64,000 nucleotides of DNA, taken from assembly GCF_947507565.1 (NCBI RefSeq), contig NC_089191.1, positions 2,212,240-2,276,239 on the forward strand, given 5' to 3'. The notes under the pieces were generated by a model. That model was not told the DNA's origin, did no database searches, and worked only from the letters and a program-made list of their open reading frames with translations. Within the stretch, counting starts at the first letter, position 1. Every line of letters starts with the position of its first letter. The DNA is from Oscarella lobularis. Its lineage: Eukaryota; Porifera; Homoscleromorpha; Homosclerophorida; Oscarellidae. Below are positions 10,911-21,900 of the stretch, piece by piece. Made by a program: the position numbers and the translations under genes.

Positions 10911-13900
10911 TTGCCGGAATATATACACCGCTTGCCGGAATATATACACCGCCTGCCGGAATATGTACACCGCCTGCCGGCGGAGTACGTACACCGCTTG
11001 CCGGAATATATACATCGCCTTCCGGAATATATACACCGCTTGCCGGCGGAGTACGTACACGCCTGACTGTATATATACACCGCCTTCCGGCGGAGTACGC
11101 ACACTGCCTTCCGGAATATATACACCGCTTGCCGTAATATATACACCGCCTGCCTCCGGAGTATGTACACCGCTTGCCGTAATATATACACCGCTTGCCG
11201 TAATATATACACCGCTTGCCGGAATATATAAAAAGCCTGCCGGTGGAGTACGTACACTGCCTTCCGGAATATATACACCGCTTTCCGGAATATATACACC
11301 GCCTTCCGGCGGAGTACGTACACCGCTTGCCGGAATATATATAAACCGCCTGCTGGAATATATACACCGCCTGCCGGCGGAGTACGTACACCGCTTGCCG
11401 TAATATATACACCGCCTGCTGGCAGAGTACGTACACGCTTGCAGGAATATATACACCGCCTGCCGGCGGAGTACGTACACGCCTGCCGGAATATATACAA
11501 CGCCTGTCGGCAAAGTACGTACACTGCCTTCCGGAATATATACAATGCTTGCCGGAATATATACACCGCCTCCGGCGGAGTACGTACACGCCTGCCGGAA
11601 TATATACACCGCCTGCCCGCGGAGTATGTGCACCGCTTGCCGTAATATATACACCGCCTGCCTTCGGAGTATATACACCACTTGCCGTAATATATACACC
11701 GCCTGCCGGCGAAGTACGTACACCGCTTGCCGTAATATATACAAAGCCTGCCGGCGGAGTACGTACACCGCTTGCCGGAATATATACAAAGCCTGCCGGC
11801 GGAGTACGTACACCGCTTGCCGGAATATATAGAACGCCTGTCGGCAAAGTACGTACGCTGCCTTCCGGAATATATACACCGCTCTCCGGAGTATATACAC
11901 CGCCTGCCGGCGGAGAACGTACACGCCTGCGGGTGTATATACACCGCCTTCCGGCGGAGTACGTACACTGCCTTTCGGAATATATACACCGTTTTCCGGA
12001 ATATATACACCGCCTGCCGGCGGAGTACGTACACCGCCTGCCAGAATATATACACCGCCTGCCAAAATATCTACACCGCTTGCCGGAATATATACTCCGC
12101 CTGCTGGTGGAGTACGTTCACCGCCTGCCGGAATATCTACACCGCCTTCCGGAATATATACACAGCCTGCTTGCGGAGTACTTACACCGCTTTCCGGAAT
12201 ATATACACAGCCTGCCGGAATATATACACCGCCTGCTGGCGGAGTAGGTACACTGCCTGCCAGAATATATACCCCGCCTGCCAAAATATCTACACCGCCT
12301 GCCAGAATATCTACACCGCCTGCTGGCGGAGTACGTGCACAACTTGACGGAATATATGCACCGCCTGCTGGAGGAGTACGTACACCGCCTCCCAGAATAT
12401 ATACACCGCCTGCTGGCGTAGTACGTACACCGCTTGCCGGAAAATATACACCACCTGCTGGCTGAGTACTTACACCGCCTGCCAGAATATATACACCGCC
12501 TGCCTGAATATATACACCGCCTGCCGGAATATATACACCGCCTTCCGACGGAGTACGTACCGCGCCTTCCAGAATATATACACCGCCTGCCGGCGGAGTA
12601 CGTACACCGCCTGCCAGAATATCTACACCGCCTGCCGGCAGAGTACGTACACCGCCTGCCGGAATATATACACCGCCTGCCGGAATATATACACCGCCTT
12701 CCGACGGAGTACGTACCCCGCCTGCCAGAATATATACACCGCCTGCCGGCGGAGTACGTACACCGCCTGCCAGAATATCTACACCGCCTGCCGGCGGAGT
12801 ACGTACACCGCCTGCCGGAATATATACACCGCCTGCCGGAAAATATACACCGCTTGCCGGAAAATATACACCACCTGCTGGCTGAGTACTTACACCGCCT
12901 GCCAGAATATATACACCGCCTGCCTGAATATATACACCGCCTGCCGGAATATATACACCGCCTTCCGACGGAGTACGTACCCCGCCTGCCAGAATATATA
13001 CACCGCCTGCCGGCGGAGTACGTACACCGCCTGCCAGAATATCTACACCGCCTGCCGGCGGAGTACGTACACCGCCTGCCGGAATATATACACCGCCTGC
13101 CGGAATATATACACCGCTTGCCGGAATATATACACCGCCTGCCGGCGGAGTACGTACCCCGCCTGCCAGAATATATACACCGCCTGCCAGAATATCTACA
13201 CCGCCTGCCGGAATACACCGCCTGCCGGAATATATACACCGCCTCTTGCGGAGTACGTACACCGCCTGCCGGAATATATACACCGCCTGCCGGAATACAT
13301 ACACCGCCTGCTGGCGGAGTACTTACACCGCCTGCCAGAATATATACACCGCCTGCTGGCGGAGTACGTACACCGCCTGCCGGAATATATACACCGCCTG
13401 CAGGAATACACCGCCTGCCAGAATATCTACGCCGCCCTCTGGCGGAGTACGTACACCGCTTGCCGGAATATATACGCCGCCTGCCGGAATATCTACGCCG
13501 CCTGCCGGCAGAGTACGTACACCGCCTGCCAGAATATATACACCGCCTGCCAGATTATATACACCGCCTGCCGGCGGAGTACGTACATCGAATGCCGGCG
13601 GAGTACGTACACCGCCTGCTAAAATATCTACTCCGCCTACTGGCGGAGTACGTACACCGCTTTCCGGAATATATACACCGCCTGCCGGAATATATACACC
13701 GACTGGTGGCGGAGAAGGTACACCGCTTGCCGGAATATATACACCGCCTGCTGGCGGAGTACGTACGCCGCCTGCGAGAATATATACACCGCCTGCCGGC
13801 GGAGTACGTACACCGCCTGCCAGAATATATACACCGCCTGCAGGCGGAGTACTTACACCGCCTGCCAAAATATATACACCGCCTGCAGACGGAGTACGTA

Positions 13901-14825
13901 CACCGCCTGCCAGAATATCTACACCGCCCGCTGGCGGAGTACGTACACCGCTTGCAGGAATATATACACCGCCTGCCGGAATATATACACCGCCTGCTGG
14001 CGGAGTAGGTACACCGCTTGCCGGAATATATACACCGCCTGCTGGCGGAGTACGTACGCCGCCTGCGAGAATATATACACCGCCTGCCGGCGGAGTACGT
14101 ACACCGCCTGCCAGAATATATACACCGCCTGCAGGCGGAGTACTTACACCGCCTGCCAAAATATATACACCGCCTGCAGGCGGAGTACGTACACCGCCTG
14201 CCAGAATATCTACTCCGCCTGCCAGAATATCTACACCGCCCGCTGGCGGAGTACGTACACCGCTTGCCGGAATATATACACCGCCTGCCGGAATATATAC
14301 ACCGCCTGCTGGCGGAGTACGTACACCGCTTGCCGGAAAATATACACCGCCTGCTCGCTGAGTACTTACACCGCCTGCCAGAATATATACACCGCCGGCC
14401 TGAATATATACACCGCCTGCCGGAATATATACACCGCCTGCCGGCGGAGTACGTATCCCGCCTGCCAGAATATATACACCGCCTGCCGGCTGTGTACGTA
14501 CACCGCCTCCCGGAATATATACGCCGCCTGCCGAAATATCTACGCCGCCTGCCGGAATATTTACCCCGCCTGCCGGAATATATAAACCGCCTGCCAGAAT
14601 ATATACACCGCCTGCCGGAATACATACACCGCCTGCTTGTGGAGTACGTTCGCCGCCTGCCTGAATATATACACCGCCTGCTGGCTGAGTACGTACACCG
14701 CCTGCTAGAATGTATGCACCGCCAGCCGGAATATTTACACCGCCTGCCGGAATATTGACACCGCCTGCCGGAATATATACACCGCCTGCTGGCGGAGTAC
14801 GTACACCGCCTGCCAGATTATATAC
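10911..14825. repeat. 21/24-bp composite satellite (family C)
   Basis: Tandem array mixing a 21-bp unit (CCTGCCGGAATATATACACC plus G) and a 24-bp unit with the core GGCGGAGTACGTACACCG. Both unit lengths are multiples of three and lack stops in nearly all frames, so very long open frames arise on both strands (for example minus 10836-13304 and 13323-14843, plus 12434-14008). Minus-strand readings are GVYIPAG/GVRTPPAG, AVYIFRQ/AVYVLRRQ and RCIYSGR/RCTYSAGR. Indels (for example units shortened by 4 bp near 13213 and 13405) switch frame repeatedly, so one conserved protein is not indicated. Higher-order copies are seen 420 bp apart (12441/12861) and 291 bp apart (13763/14054). Confidence 0.93.
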
Positions 14826-14950
14826 AACCCCTGTAATTTCCATGTAATTTATTACAGGAGAGACCAGTTGGGTAATCCCCTGTAATTTCTCTGTAATTTA
14901 TTACAGGAGAGACACGTTGGCTAACCCCCTGTAATTTCTCTGTAATTTTT
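14826..14950. repeat. 49-bp satellite (family B, block 3)
   Basis: About 2.5 copies of the 49-bp monomer (TGTAATTTCTCTGTAATTTA, ACAGGAGAGAC) follow the C array directly. The block ends in TGTAATTTTTTGAGAATTTG and passes into family D. The same kind of B-to-D junction occurs at about 17550. Confidence 0.9.
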
Positions 14951-15495
14951 TGAGAATTTGTTCTGCGACAATTTTTCCTGGGGACAATTTGTCCTGGGGA
15001 CAATTGGTCCTGGGATAATTTGTTCTATGACAATTTGTTTTGGGGACAATTTGTCCTGGGGAAATTTTGTCCTAGGACAATTTGTCCTGGGACAATTTCT
15101 CCTTGGAACAATTTGTGCTGGGGACAATTTGTCCTGGGACAATTTGTCCTGGGGACAATTTGTCCTGGGGACAATTTGTCTTGGGACAATTTTTCCTTGG
15201 ACAATTTTTCTTGGGACAAATTGTCCTGGCACAATTTGTCCTGGGACAATTTGTCCTGGCACAATTTGTCCTTGAACAATTTGTCCTGGGACAATTTGTC
15301 CTGTGGACAATTTGTCCTGGGACAATTTTTCCTGGGTCAATTTGTCCTGGGTCAATTTGTCCTGTGGACAATTTGTCCTGGGACAATTTTTCCTGGGTCA
15401 ATTTGTCCTGGGACAATTTGTCCTGGGACAATTTGTCCTGGGGACAATTTTTCCTTGGACAATTTGTCCATGGACAGTTTGTCCTGGGGACAAAT
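14951..15495. repeat. GGACAATTTGTCC near-palindromic satellite (family D, block 1)
   Basis: About 35 copies of a 15/16-bp monomer centred on GGACAA-T-TTGTCC, two perfect 6-bp inverted arms around a single T. The T (rather than A) centre gives the array a direction. Spacing alternates 15 and 16 bp according to the number of Gs in CTGGG(G). Point variants are common (TTTTTCC, TGGCAC, GGGTCAA). Overlapping open frames such as SWDNLSWGQFVLG come from cycling of the monomer through frames and are not genes. Confidence 0.95.
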
Positions 15496-16200
15496 TACAC
15501 TCGTCCAATCTTCGCGAAACCGCTCTGTACGTGTTGCCGTGCCATTCTATAGGCGTAGCAGTTTGAAACCCCGATTTGCAATAGTTTATTTATGACGTCA
15601 CATTGTTAAACCCGTGAGGTCACGTGCTTATGTAAGCGCGCGTCCCCTTTCGAAGAAACACTGTTTCTGGCTCGTTTTCTACGATGCGAAGGTCCGTGCG
15701 ACGTCAAAATGTAAGTAGTAGATAGTTACGAAGCAGTTTTAGAGCGTTCGTCGCTCGCGGAGCGCGCGTACGAACGCGTCGCGTCGCCAAGTTGTGGCGC
15801 GAGCTTCGAATGGCTTCGAAACGAAGGATTCGAGACGGTTTAGAACGTTTTGCGACGCGAAGCGTCGCTTTTGGCGTCGTTTTTGCCGAATTAATGTGTC
15901 CGTAAAAGGGGGCGTGTTCCCTTTCTTTCGCACGTGCTCTACGGCAAACGGCGACTCGGATGCCGTCGAGTGGCGGCAATTTGTAAACTGCACCATATGC
16001 CCTCTCGATCGAAGTGCCGCTTATCGTCGTACGACGCGCCGTCGCGGAGTGGCGGCACGGTTAAGGTTGTGTCGTTTACTGTGTACGCGCGTAGGCGTAT
16101 TGTTGGTTTCGCTTAATTTTATGTCAAAAATTGGCGAAAATTGGTAAACGTGGTACCAGGTTTTATTTGTCAGACCACGACGAATCGAATGGCACCGGTG
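15496..16200 (+). promoter_or_regulatory. CpG-rich promoter/first-exon-like island, copy 1
   Basis: Non-repetitive, CpG-rich sequence between satellites. It contains the CRE palindrome TGACGTCA (15593-15600), TCACGTG (15620-15626), a GCGCGCG stretch, and an ATG at 15684 with nine codons running into GTAAGT at 15711, a good splice donor. The segment 15559-16140 matches 24490-25112 by eye in the same order: AGTTTGAAA, TGACGTCAC, TCACGTG, GCGCGC, a donor, GTTTAGAAC, AAAAGGGGGCGTG, CGACAAACGGCG-like, CGATCGA, TTATGTCRAAAATT. The order suggests promoter, first exon and intron start. The encoded peptide is too short to name and its frame is not clearly conserved. An old interspersed element would explain it equally well. 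Confidence 0.5.
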
Positions 16201-16315
16201 CCTTCTTCTTTGCCTTTTGCCTTTTCCCTTTGCCTTTTGCCTTCTCCCTTTGCCTTTTGCCTTTTCCCTTTGCCTTTTGCCTTCTCCCTTTGCCTTTTGC
16301 CTTCTCCCTTTTTGT
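16201..16315. repeat. TTTTGCC/TTCCC satellite (family F, small block)
   Basis: About 110 bp of CCTTTTGCC, CCTTTTCCC and CCTTCTCCC units, the same family that fills 62433-64000. The plus strand is almost pure T/C plus single Gs, giving strong strand asymmetry. It ends in TTTTTGTAAACAGG, which enters non-repetitive DNA. Confidence 0.93.
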
Positions 16316-16573
16316 AAACAGGGGCTTTCTGGAGGATGTCAGAAAAGTGCCGTGCAATTGTTTATGAGTTGTGTGGCTTTGTTAATGTGTATAGGGGCAA
16401 TGTTAGGGCAGAGTCAATACTGATAGGTATATAATGGTTCCTAATTGTGTTACATATTTCTAATTAGTTTTCTTAGGGGCATAGGGATGGGAGGAACAAT
16501 GACAAGGAGATGGGGCCTGAGGGAGAAGAGAAACAGGCAGGCAAGGAAGAGAAGGAATATCAAGGGATCGATG
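16316..16573. other. Non-repetitive spacer, no gene recognised
   Basis: About 260 bp without tandem structure, G/A-rich toward its right end (GGGATGGGAGGAACAATGAC, GAGAAGAG). This composition resembles the exon-like parts of the repeat that follows, so it may be an upstream, diverged unit of the same array. No ORF with recognisable product. Confidence 0.4.
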
Positions 16574-16912
16574 GTATGTGATGTAGGTAGAGTTTTAGTT
16601 ATTGGGGGTCTCTAATTCGTTTCTTTAGATGTGTAAGAGCGTAAGAAAGATGGATATAAGCAAGGGACGCGAGTGAGAGGGGAGGGAAAGGAAGGAAAAA
16701 CAATCAGAAGGAACGATGGCTATGGATGGAGCAAAGGTATGTGATGTAGGTAGAGTTTTAGTTATTGAGGGGTCTCTAATTTGTTTCTTTATATATGTAA
16801 AGAAGAAGGATATAAGCAAGGGACGCGTGTGGGAAGGGGAGGAAAGAAAGGGAAGGCAATCAGAAGGAAGGATGACTCTCGAGGGGGCAAAGGTATGTGA
16901 TGTGGGTAGAGT
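16574..16912 (+). repeat. ~160-bp minisatellite carrying intron/exon signals
   Basis: Tandem units of 163 and 156 bp, judged by GTATGTGATGT at 16574, 16737 and 16893. The first unit reads as a 55-bp intron (GTATGT at 16574 to TTTCTTTAG ending 16628), followed by a 108-bp purine-rich exon-like segment (16629-16736), followed by GCAAAG and GTATGT. In the second unit the acceptor TTTCTTTAG has become TTTCTTTAT. The third unit is cut by family D at about 16912. The exon-like segment is rich in GGAAGG, a composition typical of splicing enhancers. No recognised protein. It may be transcribed and spliced, or may be a by-product of exon duplication. Confidence 0.55.
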
Positions 16913-17362
16913 TGTCCTGGGGACAATTGTCCCCAGGACATATTGTCCTGGGACAATTTGTCCAGGGAAAATTTGTCCTGGGAGAATTTCTCCTGGGGAG
17001 AATTTGTCCTGGGACAAATTGTCCTGGCACAAATTGTCCTTGCACAATTTGTCCCCAGGACAAATTGTCCTGGCACAATTTGTCCTGGGGACAATTGGTC
17101 CTGGGACAATTTGTCCAGGGACAATTTGTCCTGGGACTATTTGTCCTGGGGACAATTGGTCCTGTGACAATTTGTCCAGGGACAATTTGTCCTGGGACTA
17201 TTTGTCCTGGGAGAATTTGTCCTAGGACAATTTGTCCTGGGAAAATTTGTCTTGGGGACAATTTATCCTGGGGACAATTTGTCCTTGGACAATTTGTCCT
17301 GGGACAATCTGTCCTGGGGACAATTTGTCCTCGGACAATTTTTCCTGGGTCAATTTGTCCTC
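16913..17362. repeat. GGACAATTTGTCC satellite (family D, block 2)
   Basis: About 28 monomers of 15/16 bp. Most are T-centred, with several A-centred (inverted) monomers near 17010-17070. It begins abruptly inside the intron-like part of the preceding minisatellite unit and ends at TTTGTCCTCACAGG, where family B begins. Confidence 0.95.
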
Positions 17363-17550
17363 ACAGGAGAGACCCGTTGGCTAGCCCCTGTAATTTCGCT
17401 GTAATTTATTACAGGAGAGACCCGTTGGGTAGCCCCTGTAATTTCGCTGTAGTTTATCACAGGAGAGACCCCTTCTCTAACCCCCTGTAATTACACTGTA
17501 ATCTATTACAGGAGAGACCCGTTTGCTAACCCCCTGTAATTTCGCTGTAA
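17363..17550. repeat. 49-bp satellite (family B, block 4)
   Basis: Four copies of the 49-bp monomer (ACAGGAGAGACCCGTTGGCT core) lodged between two family D blocks. The right edge, TGTAATTTTTGGGAGAATTT followed by GTTCTGGGACAA, closely resembles the B-to-D edge at 14941-14970. Confidence 0.93.
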
Positions 17551-18228
17551 TTTTTGGGAGAATTTGTTCTGGGACAATTTGTCCTGGGGACAATTTCTCC
17601 TGGGACAATTTGTCCTGGGACAATTTGTCCCGGGACAATTTGTCGTGGGACAATTTGTCCTGAGACAATTTGTCCCAGGACAAATTGTCCCAGGACAAAT
17701 TGTCCCAGGACAATTTGTCCTGGGACATTTTGTCCCCAGGACAAATTGTCCTGCGACAATTTGTCTTGGGGACAATTTTTTCTTGGACAATTTGTCCTGG
17801 GGTCAATATGTCCTGGGACAATTTGTCCTGGGACAATTTGTCCCCTGGACAATTTGTCCTCGGACAATTTGTCCCCTGGACAAATTGTCCTGGGACAATC
17901 TTTTATCCTCGGACAATTTATCCTGGGGCAATTTGTGCTGGGGACAATTTGTCCTGGGACAATTTGTCCCCAGGATAATTTGTCCTGGGGACAATTTGTT
18001 CTGGGACAATTTGTCCTGGGGACAATTTCTGCTGGGACAATTTGTCCTGGGACAATTTGTCCTTGGACAATTTGTCCTGCACAATTTTTCCTGCGGACAA
18101 TTTGTCCTGGGGACAATTTTTCCTGGGGACAATTTTTCCCGGGACAATTTGTCCTTGGTACAATTTGTCCTGGGACAATTTGTCCTGGGACAATTTTACC
18201 TGGGGAGAATTTGTCTTGGGGAGAATTT
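17551..18228. repeat. GGACAATTTGTCC satellite (family D, block 3)
   Basis: About 43 monomers. A cluster of A-centred monomers (CCAGGACAAATTGTCC) at about 17670-17705 is in opposite polarity to its neighbours. It ends in GGGGAGAATTTATTCG, passing into an AT-rich repeat. Confidence 0.95.
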
Positions 18229-18302
18229 ATTCGTAATTAATGCGGCATTTATTCGGAATTAATGCGGCATTTATTCGGAATTAATTCTGTATTTATTCTC
18301 AA
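18229..18302. repeat. Short AT-rich repeat related to family E
   Basis: Three copies of a 20-22 bp unit (GCGGCATTTATTCGGAATTA) resembling the ATTCTGCATTAATTCAG satellite that fills 34.3-62.3 kb. As in that region, it borders a family D array. Confidence 0.8.
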
Positions 18303-18725
18303 CAAGTAAAAGTTCTACCTTCACTAGGAGTGTATGTTGTACCTTCACAGCGAGTGAAAGTTCTACCTTCACAACGAGTGAAGGTTCTACCTTCATTAGG
18401 AGAGATCATTCATTAGTAGTGAATGTTCTAATTTCATTAGTAGTACAAGTTTTACCTTCATTAGGAGTGAAGGTTCTACCTTCACAAAGAGTGATGATTC
18501 TACCTTCACTTCGAGGGAAGGTTCTGCCTTCACTAGGAGTGAAAGTTCTACCTTCACTATGAGTGAAGGTTATACCTTCACAACAAGGGAAGGTTTTACC
18601 TTCTATATTAGTGAAGGTTCTATCTACACTACGAGTAAAGGCTCTACCTCCACAACGAGTAAAGGTTCTACCTTTACTACTAGTGAAGGTTCTACATTCA
18701 CAACGAGTAAAAGTTCTACCTTCAG
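18303..18725. repeat. 24-bp satellite (GTTCTACCTTCACTA)
   Basis: About 17 copies of a 24-bp monomer combining GTTCTACCTTCAC and AACGAGTGAAG. The monomer contains an imperfect inverted repeat (CCTTCACT...AGTGAAGG). Because 24 is a multiple of three, short open frames (near 18559-18826) appear but are not genes. Two more copies, same orientation, occur at 24101-24149 on the other side of the TAGAT array. Confidence 0.93.
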
Positions 18726-18857
18726 GGTTCTGCCCACATGGGTCGGCATGGGTCGGCCCCGACCCTTACTCGCCTATCGTCGACCCATACTACTATAACG
18801 TTATGCCAGCCCGTAGCTTGCAATAATTACTGCCGGGTACATCGTCCAAAACAACCG
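18726..18857. other. Short non-repetitive segment
   Basis: About 130 bp with GGGTCGGCATGGGTCGGCCC and GTCGACCC, weakly self-similar, between the 24-bp array and the palindromic GGACAATTTTAAAATT repeats. No ORF or RNA gene recognised. Confidence 0.4.
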
Positions 18858-18913
18858 TCCAGGACAATTTTTAAAATTGTCCAAGACAATTTTAAAAATT
18901 GTCCCAAGAAAAA
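18858..18913. repeat. GGACAATTTTAAAATTGTCC palindromic repeat, left flank
   Basis: Two to three copies of a dyad-symmetric unit (GACAATTTTTAAAATTGTCC type) immediately before the TAGAT array. The same repeat resumes at 23744 on its far side, so the TAGAT array looks as if it expanded within, or was inserted into, this repeat. Confidence 0.85.
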
Positions 18914-21900
18914 TTAGATGGTAGGTAGATTGTAGATTTGTAGATTGTAGATTTGTAGATTGTAGATTTGTAGATTCGTAGATTGTAGATTCGTAGATCG
19001 TAGATTCATAGATCGTAGATTTGTAGATTTGTAGATTGTAGATTCGTAGATCGTAGATTCGTAGATCGTAGATTTGTAGATTGTAGATTAGTAGATTTGT
19101 AGCTTCGTAGATTTGTAGTTTTGTAGATTGTAGATTTGTAGATTCGTAGATTTGTAGATTTGTAGATAGTAGATTCGTAGATTGTAGATTTGTAGATTCG
19201 TAGATTTGTAGATAGTAGATTCGTAGATCGTAGATTCGTAGATCGTAGATTCGTAGATCGTAGATTTGTAGTAGATTTGTAGATTTGTAGATTTGTAGAT
19301 TTGTAGATTTGTAGATTCGTAGATTTGTAGCTTCGATTTGTAGATTTTAGATCGTAGATTTGTAGATCGTAGATTCGTAGATTTGTAGATTATAGATTGT
19401 AGATTTTTAGATTTGTAGATTGTAGATCGTAAAGTCGTAGATTGTAGATTTGTAGATTGTAGATTCGTAGATCGTAGATTTGTAGTAGATTTGTAGCTTC
19501 GATTTGTAGATTTGTAGATTTGTAGATTTGTAGATTTGTAGATTTGTAGATTTGTAGATTCGTAGATTTGTAGCTTCGATTTGTAGATTATAGATCGTAG
19601 ATTTGTAGATGGTAGATTCGTAGATTTGTAGATTATAGATTGCAGATTTTAGATTTGTAGATTGTAGATCGTAAATTCGTAGATTGTAGATTTGTAGATT
19701 GTAGATTCGTAGATCGTCGATTTGTAGTAGATTTGTAGCTTCGATTTGTAGATTTGTAGATTTGTAGATTTGTAGATTCGTAGCTTCGATTTTGTAGATT
19801 TGTAGCTTCGATTTGTAGATTGTAGATTTGTAGATCGTAGATTTGTAGATCGTAGATTCGTAGATTTGTAGATTATAGATTGTAGATCGTAGATTTGTAG
19901 ATTGTAGATCGTAGATTGTAGATTTGTAGATTTGTAGATTTGTAGATCGTTAGATTTGTAGATTGTAGATCGTAGATTCGTAGATCGTAGATTTTTAGAT
20001 TTGTAGATTGTAGATTCGTAGATCGTAGATCGTAGATTGTAGATTCGTAGATCGTAGATTCGTAGATCGTAGATTTGTAGATCGTTAGATTCGTAGATTG
20101 TAGATTTGTAGATCGTTAGATTCGTAGATTGTAGATTCGTAGATCGTAGATTCGTAGATCGTAGATTTGTAGATCGTTAGATTCGTAGATTGTAGATTCG
20201 TAGATCGTAGATTCGTAGATCGTAGATTTGTAGATTGTAGATTTGTAGATCGTTAGATTCGTAGATTGTAGATTCGTAGATCGTAGATTCGTAGATCGTA
20301 GATTTGTAGATTGTAGATTTGTAGATCGTTAGATTTGTAGATTGTAAATATAGATTCGTAGATTGTAGATTCGTAGATTGTAGATTCGTAGATCGTAGAT
20401 TCGTAGATCGTAGATTCGTAGATCGTAGATTTGTAGTAGATTTGTAGCTTCGATTTGTAGATTTGTAGATTTGTAGATTCGTAGATTTGTGGATTCGTAG
20501 CTTCGATTTTGTTGATTTCTAGCTTCTATTTGTAGATTGTAGATTTGTAGATCGTAGATTTGTAGATCGTAGATTCGTAGATTTGTAGATTATAGATTGT
20601 AGATCGTAGATTTGTAGATTGTAGATTTGTAGATCGTTTGATTTGTAGATTGTAAATATAGATCGTAGATTTGTACATTTGTAGATCGTAGATTCGTAGA
20701 TCGTAGATTTGTAGTAGATTTGTAGCTTCGATATTTAGATTTGTAGTAGATTTGTAGCTTCGATTTGTAGATTTGTAGATTTGTAGATTCGTAGATTTGT
20801 AGATTCGTAGCTTCGATTTTGTAGATTTGTAGCTTCGATTTGTAGATTGTAGATTTGTTGATCGTAGATTTGTAGATCGTATATTCGTAGATTTGTAGAT
20901 TATAGATTGTAGATCGTATTTGTAGATTGTAGATCGTAGATTGTAGATTTGTAGATTTGTAGATTTGTAGATCGTTAGATTTGTAGATTGTAGATCGTAG
21001 ATTCGTAGATCGTAGATTTTTAGATTTGTAGATTGTAGATTCGTAGATCGTAGATCGTAGATTTGTAGATCGTAGATTTGTAGATTGTAGATTTGTAGAT
21101 CGTTAGATTCGTAGATTCGTAGATTTGTAGATCGTAGATTTGTAGATCGTAGATTCGTAGATTTGTAGATTATAGATTGTAGATCGTAGATTTGTAGATC
21201 GTTAGATTTGTAGATTGTAAATATAGATCGATGATTTGTACATTTGTAGATCGTAGATTCGTAGATCGTAGATTTGTAGTAGATTTGTAGCTTCGATTTG
21301 TAGATTTGTAGATTTGTAGATTCGTAGATTTGTGGATTCGTAGCTTCGATTTTGTTGATTTATAGCTTCGATTTGTAGATTGTAGATTTGTAGATCGTAG
21401 ATTTGTAGATCGTAGATTCGTAGATTTGTAGATTATAGATTGTAGATCGTAGATTTGTAGATTGTAGATTTGTAGATCGTTTGATTTGTAGATTGTAAAT
21501 ATAGATCGTAGATTTGTACATTTGTAGATCGTAGATTCGTAGATCGTAGATTACTAGTAGATTTGTAGCTTCGATTTGTAGATTTGTAGTAGATTTGTAG
21601 CTTCGATTTGTAGATTTGTAGATTTGTAGATTCGTAGATTTGTACATTCGTAGCTTCGATTTTGTAGATTTGTAGCTTCGATTTGTAGATCGTAGATTCG
21701 TAGATTTGTAGATTATAGATTGTAGATCGTAGATTTGTAGATTGTAGATCGTAGATTGTAGATTTGTAGATTTGTAGGTTTGTAGATCGTTAGATTTGTA
21801 GATTGTAGATCGTAGATTCGTAGATCGTAGATTTTTAGATTTGTAGATTGTAGATTCGTAGATCGTAGATCGTAGATTTGTAGATCGTAGATTTGTAGAT

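Noticed and set aside
10836..14843. Very long open frames in the C satellite (up to 822 codons, both strands)
   Set aside because: All frames of the 21/24-bp unit lack stops, and indels make the same frame pass through three unrelated repeat peptides. Open length is therefore not evidence of coding.
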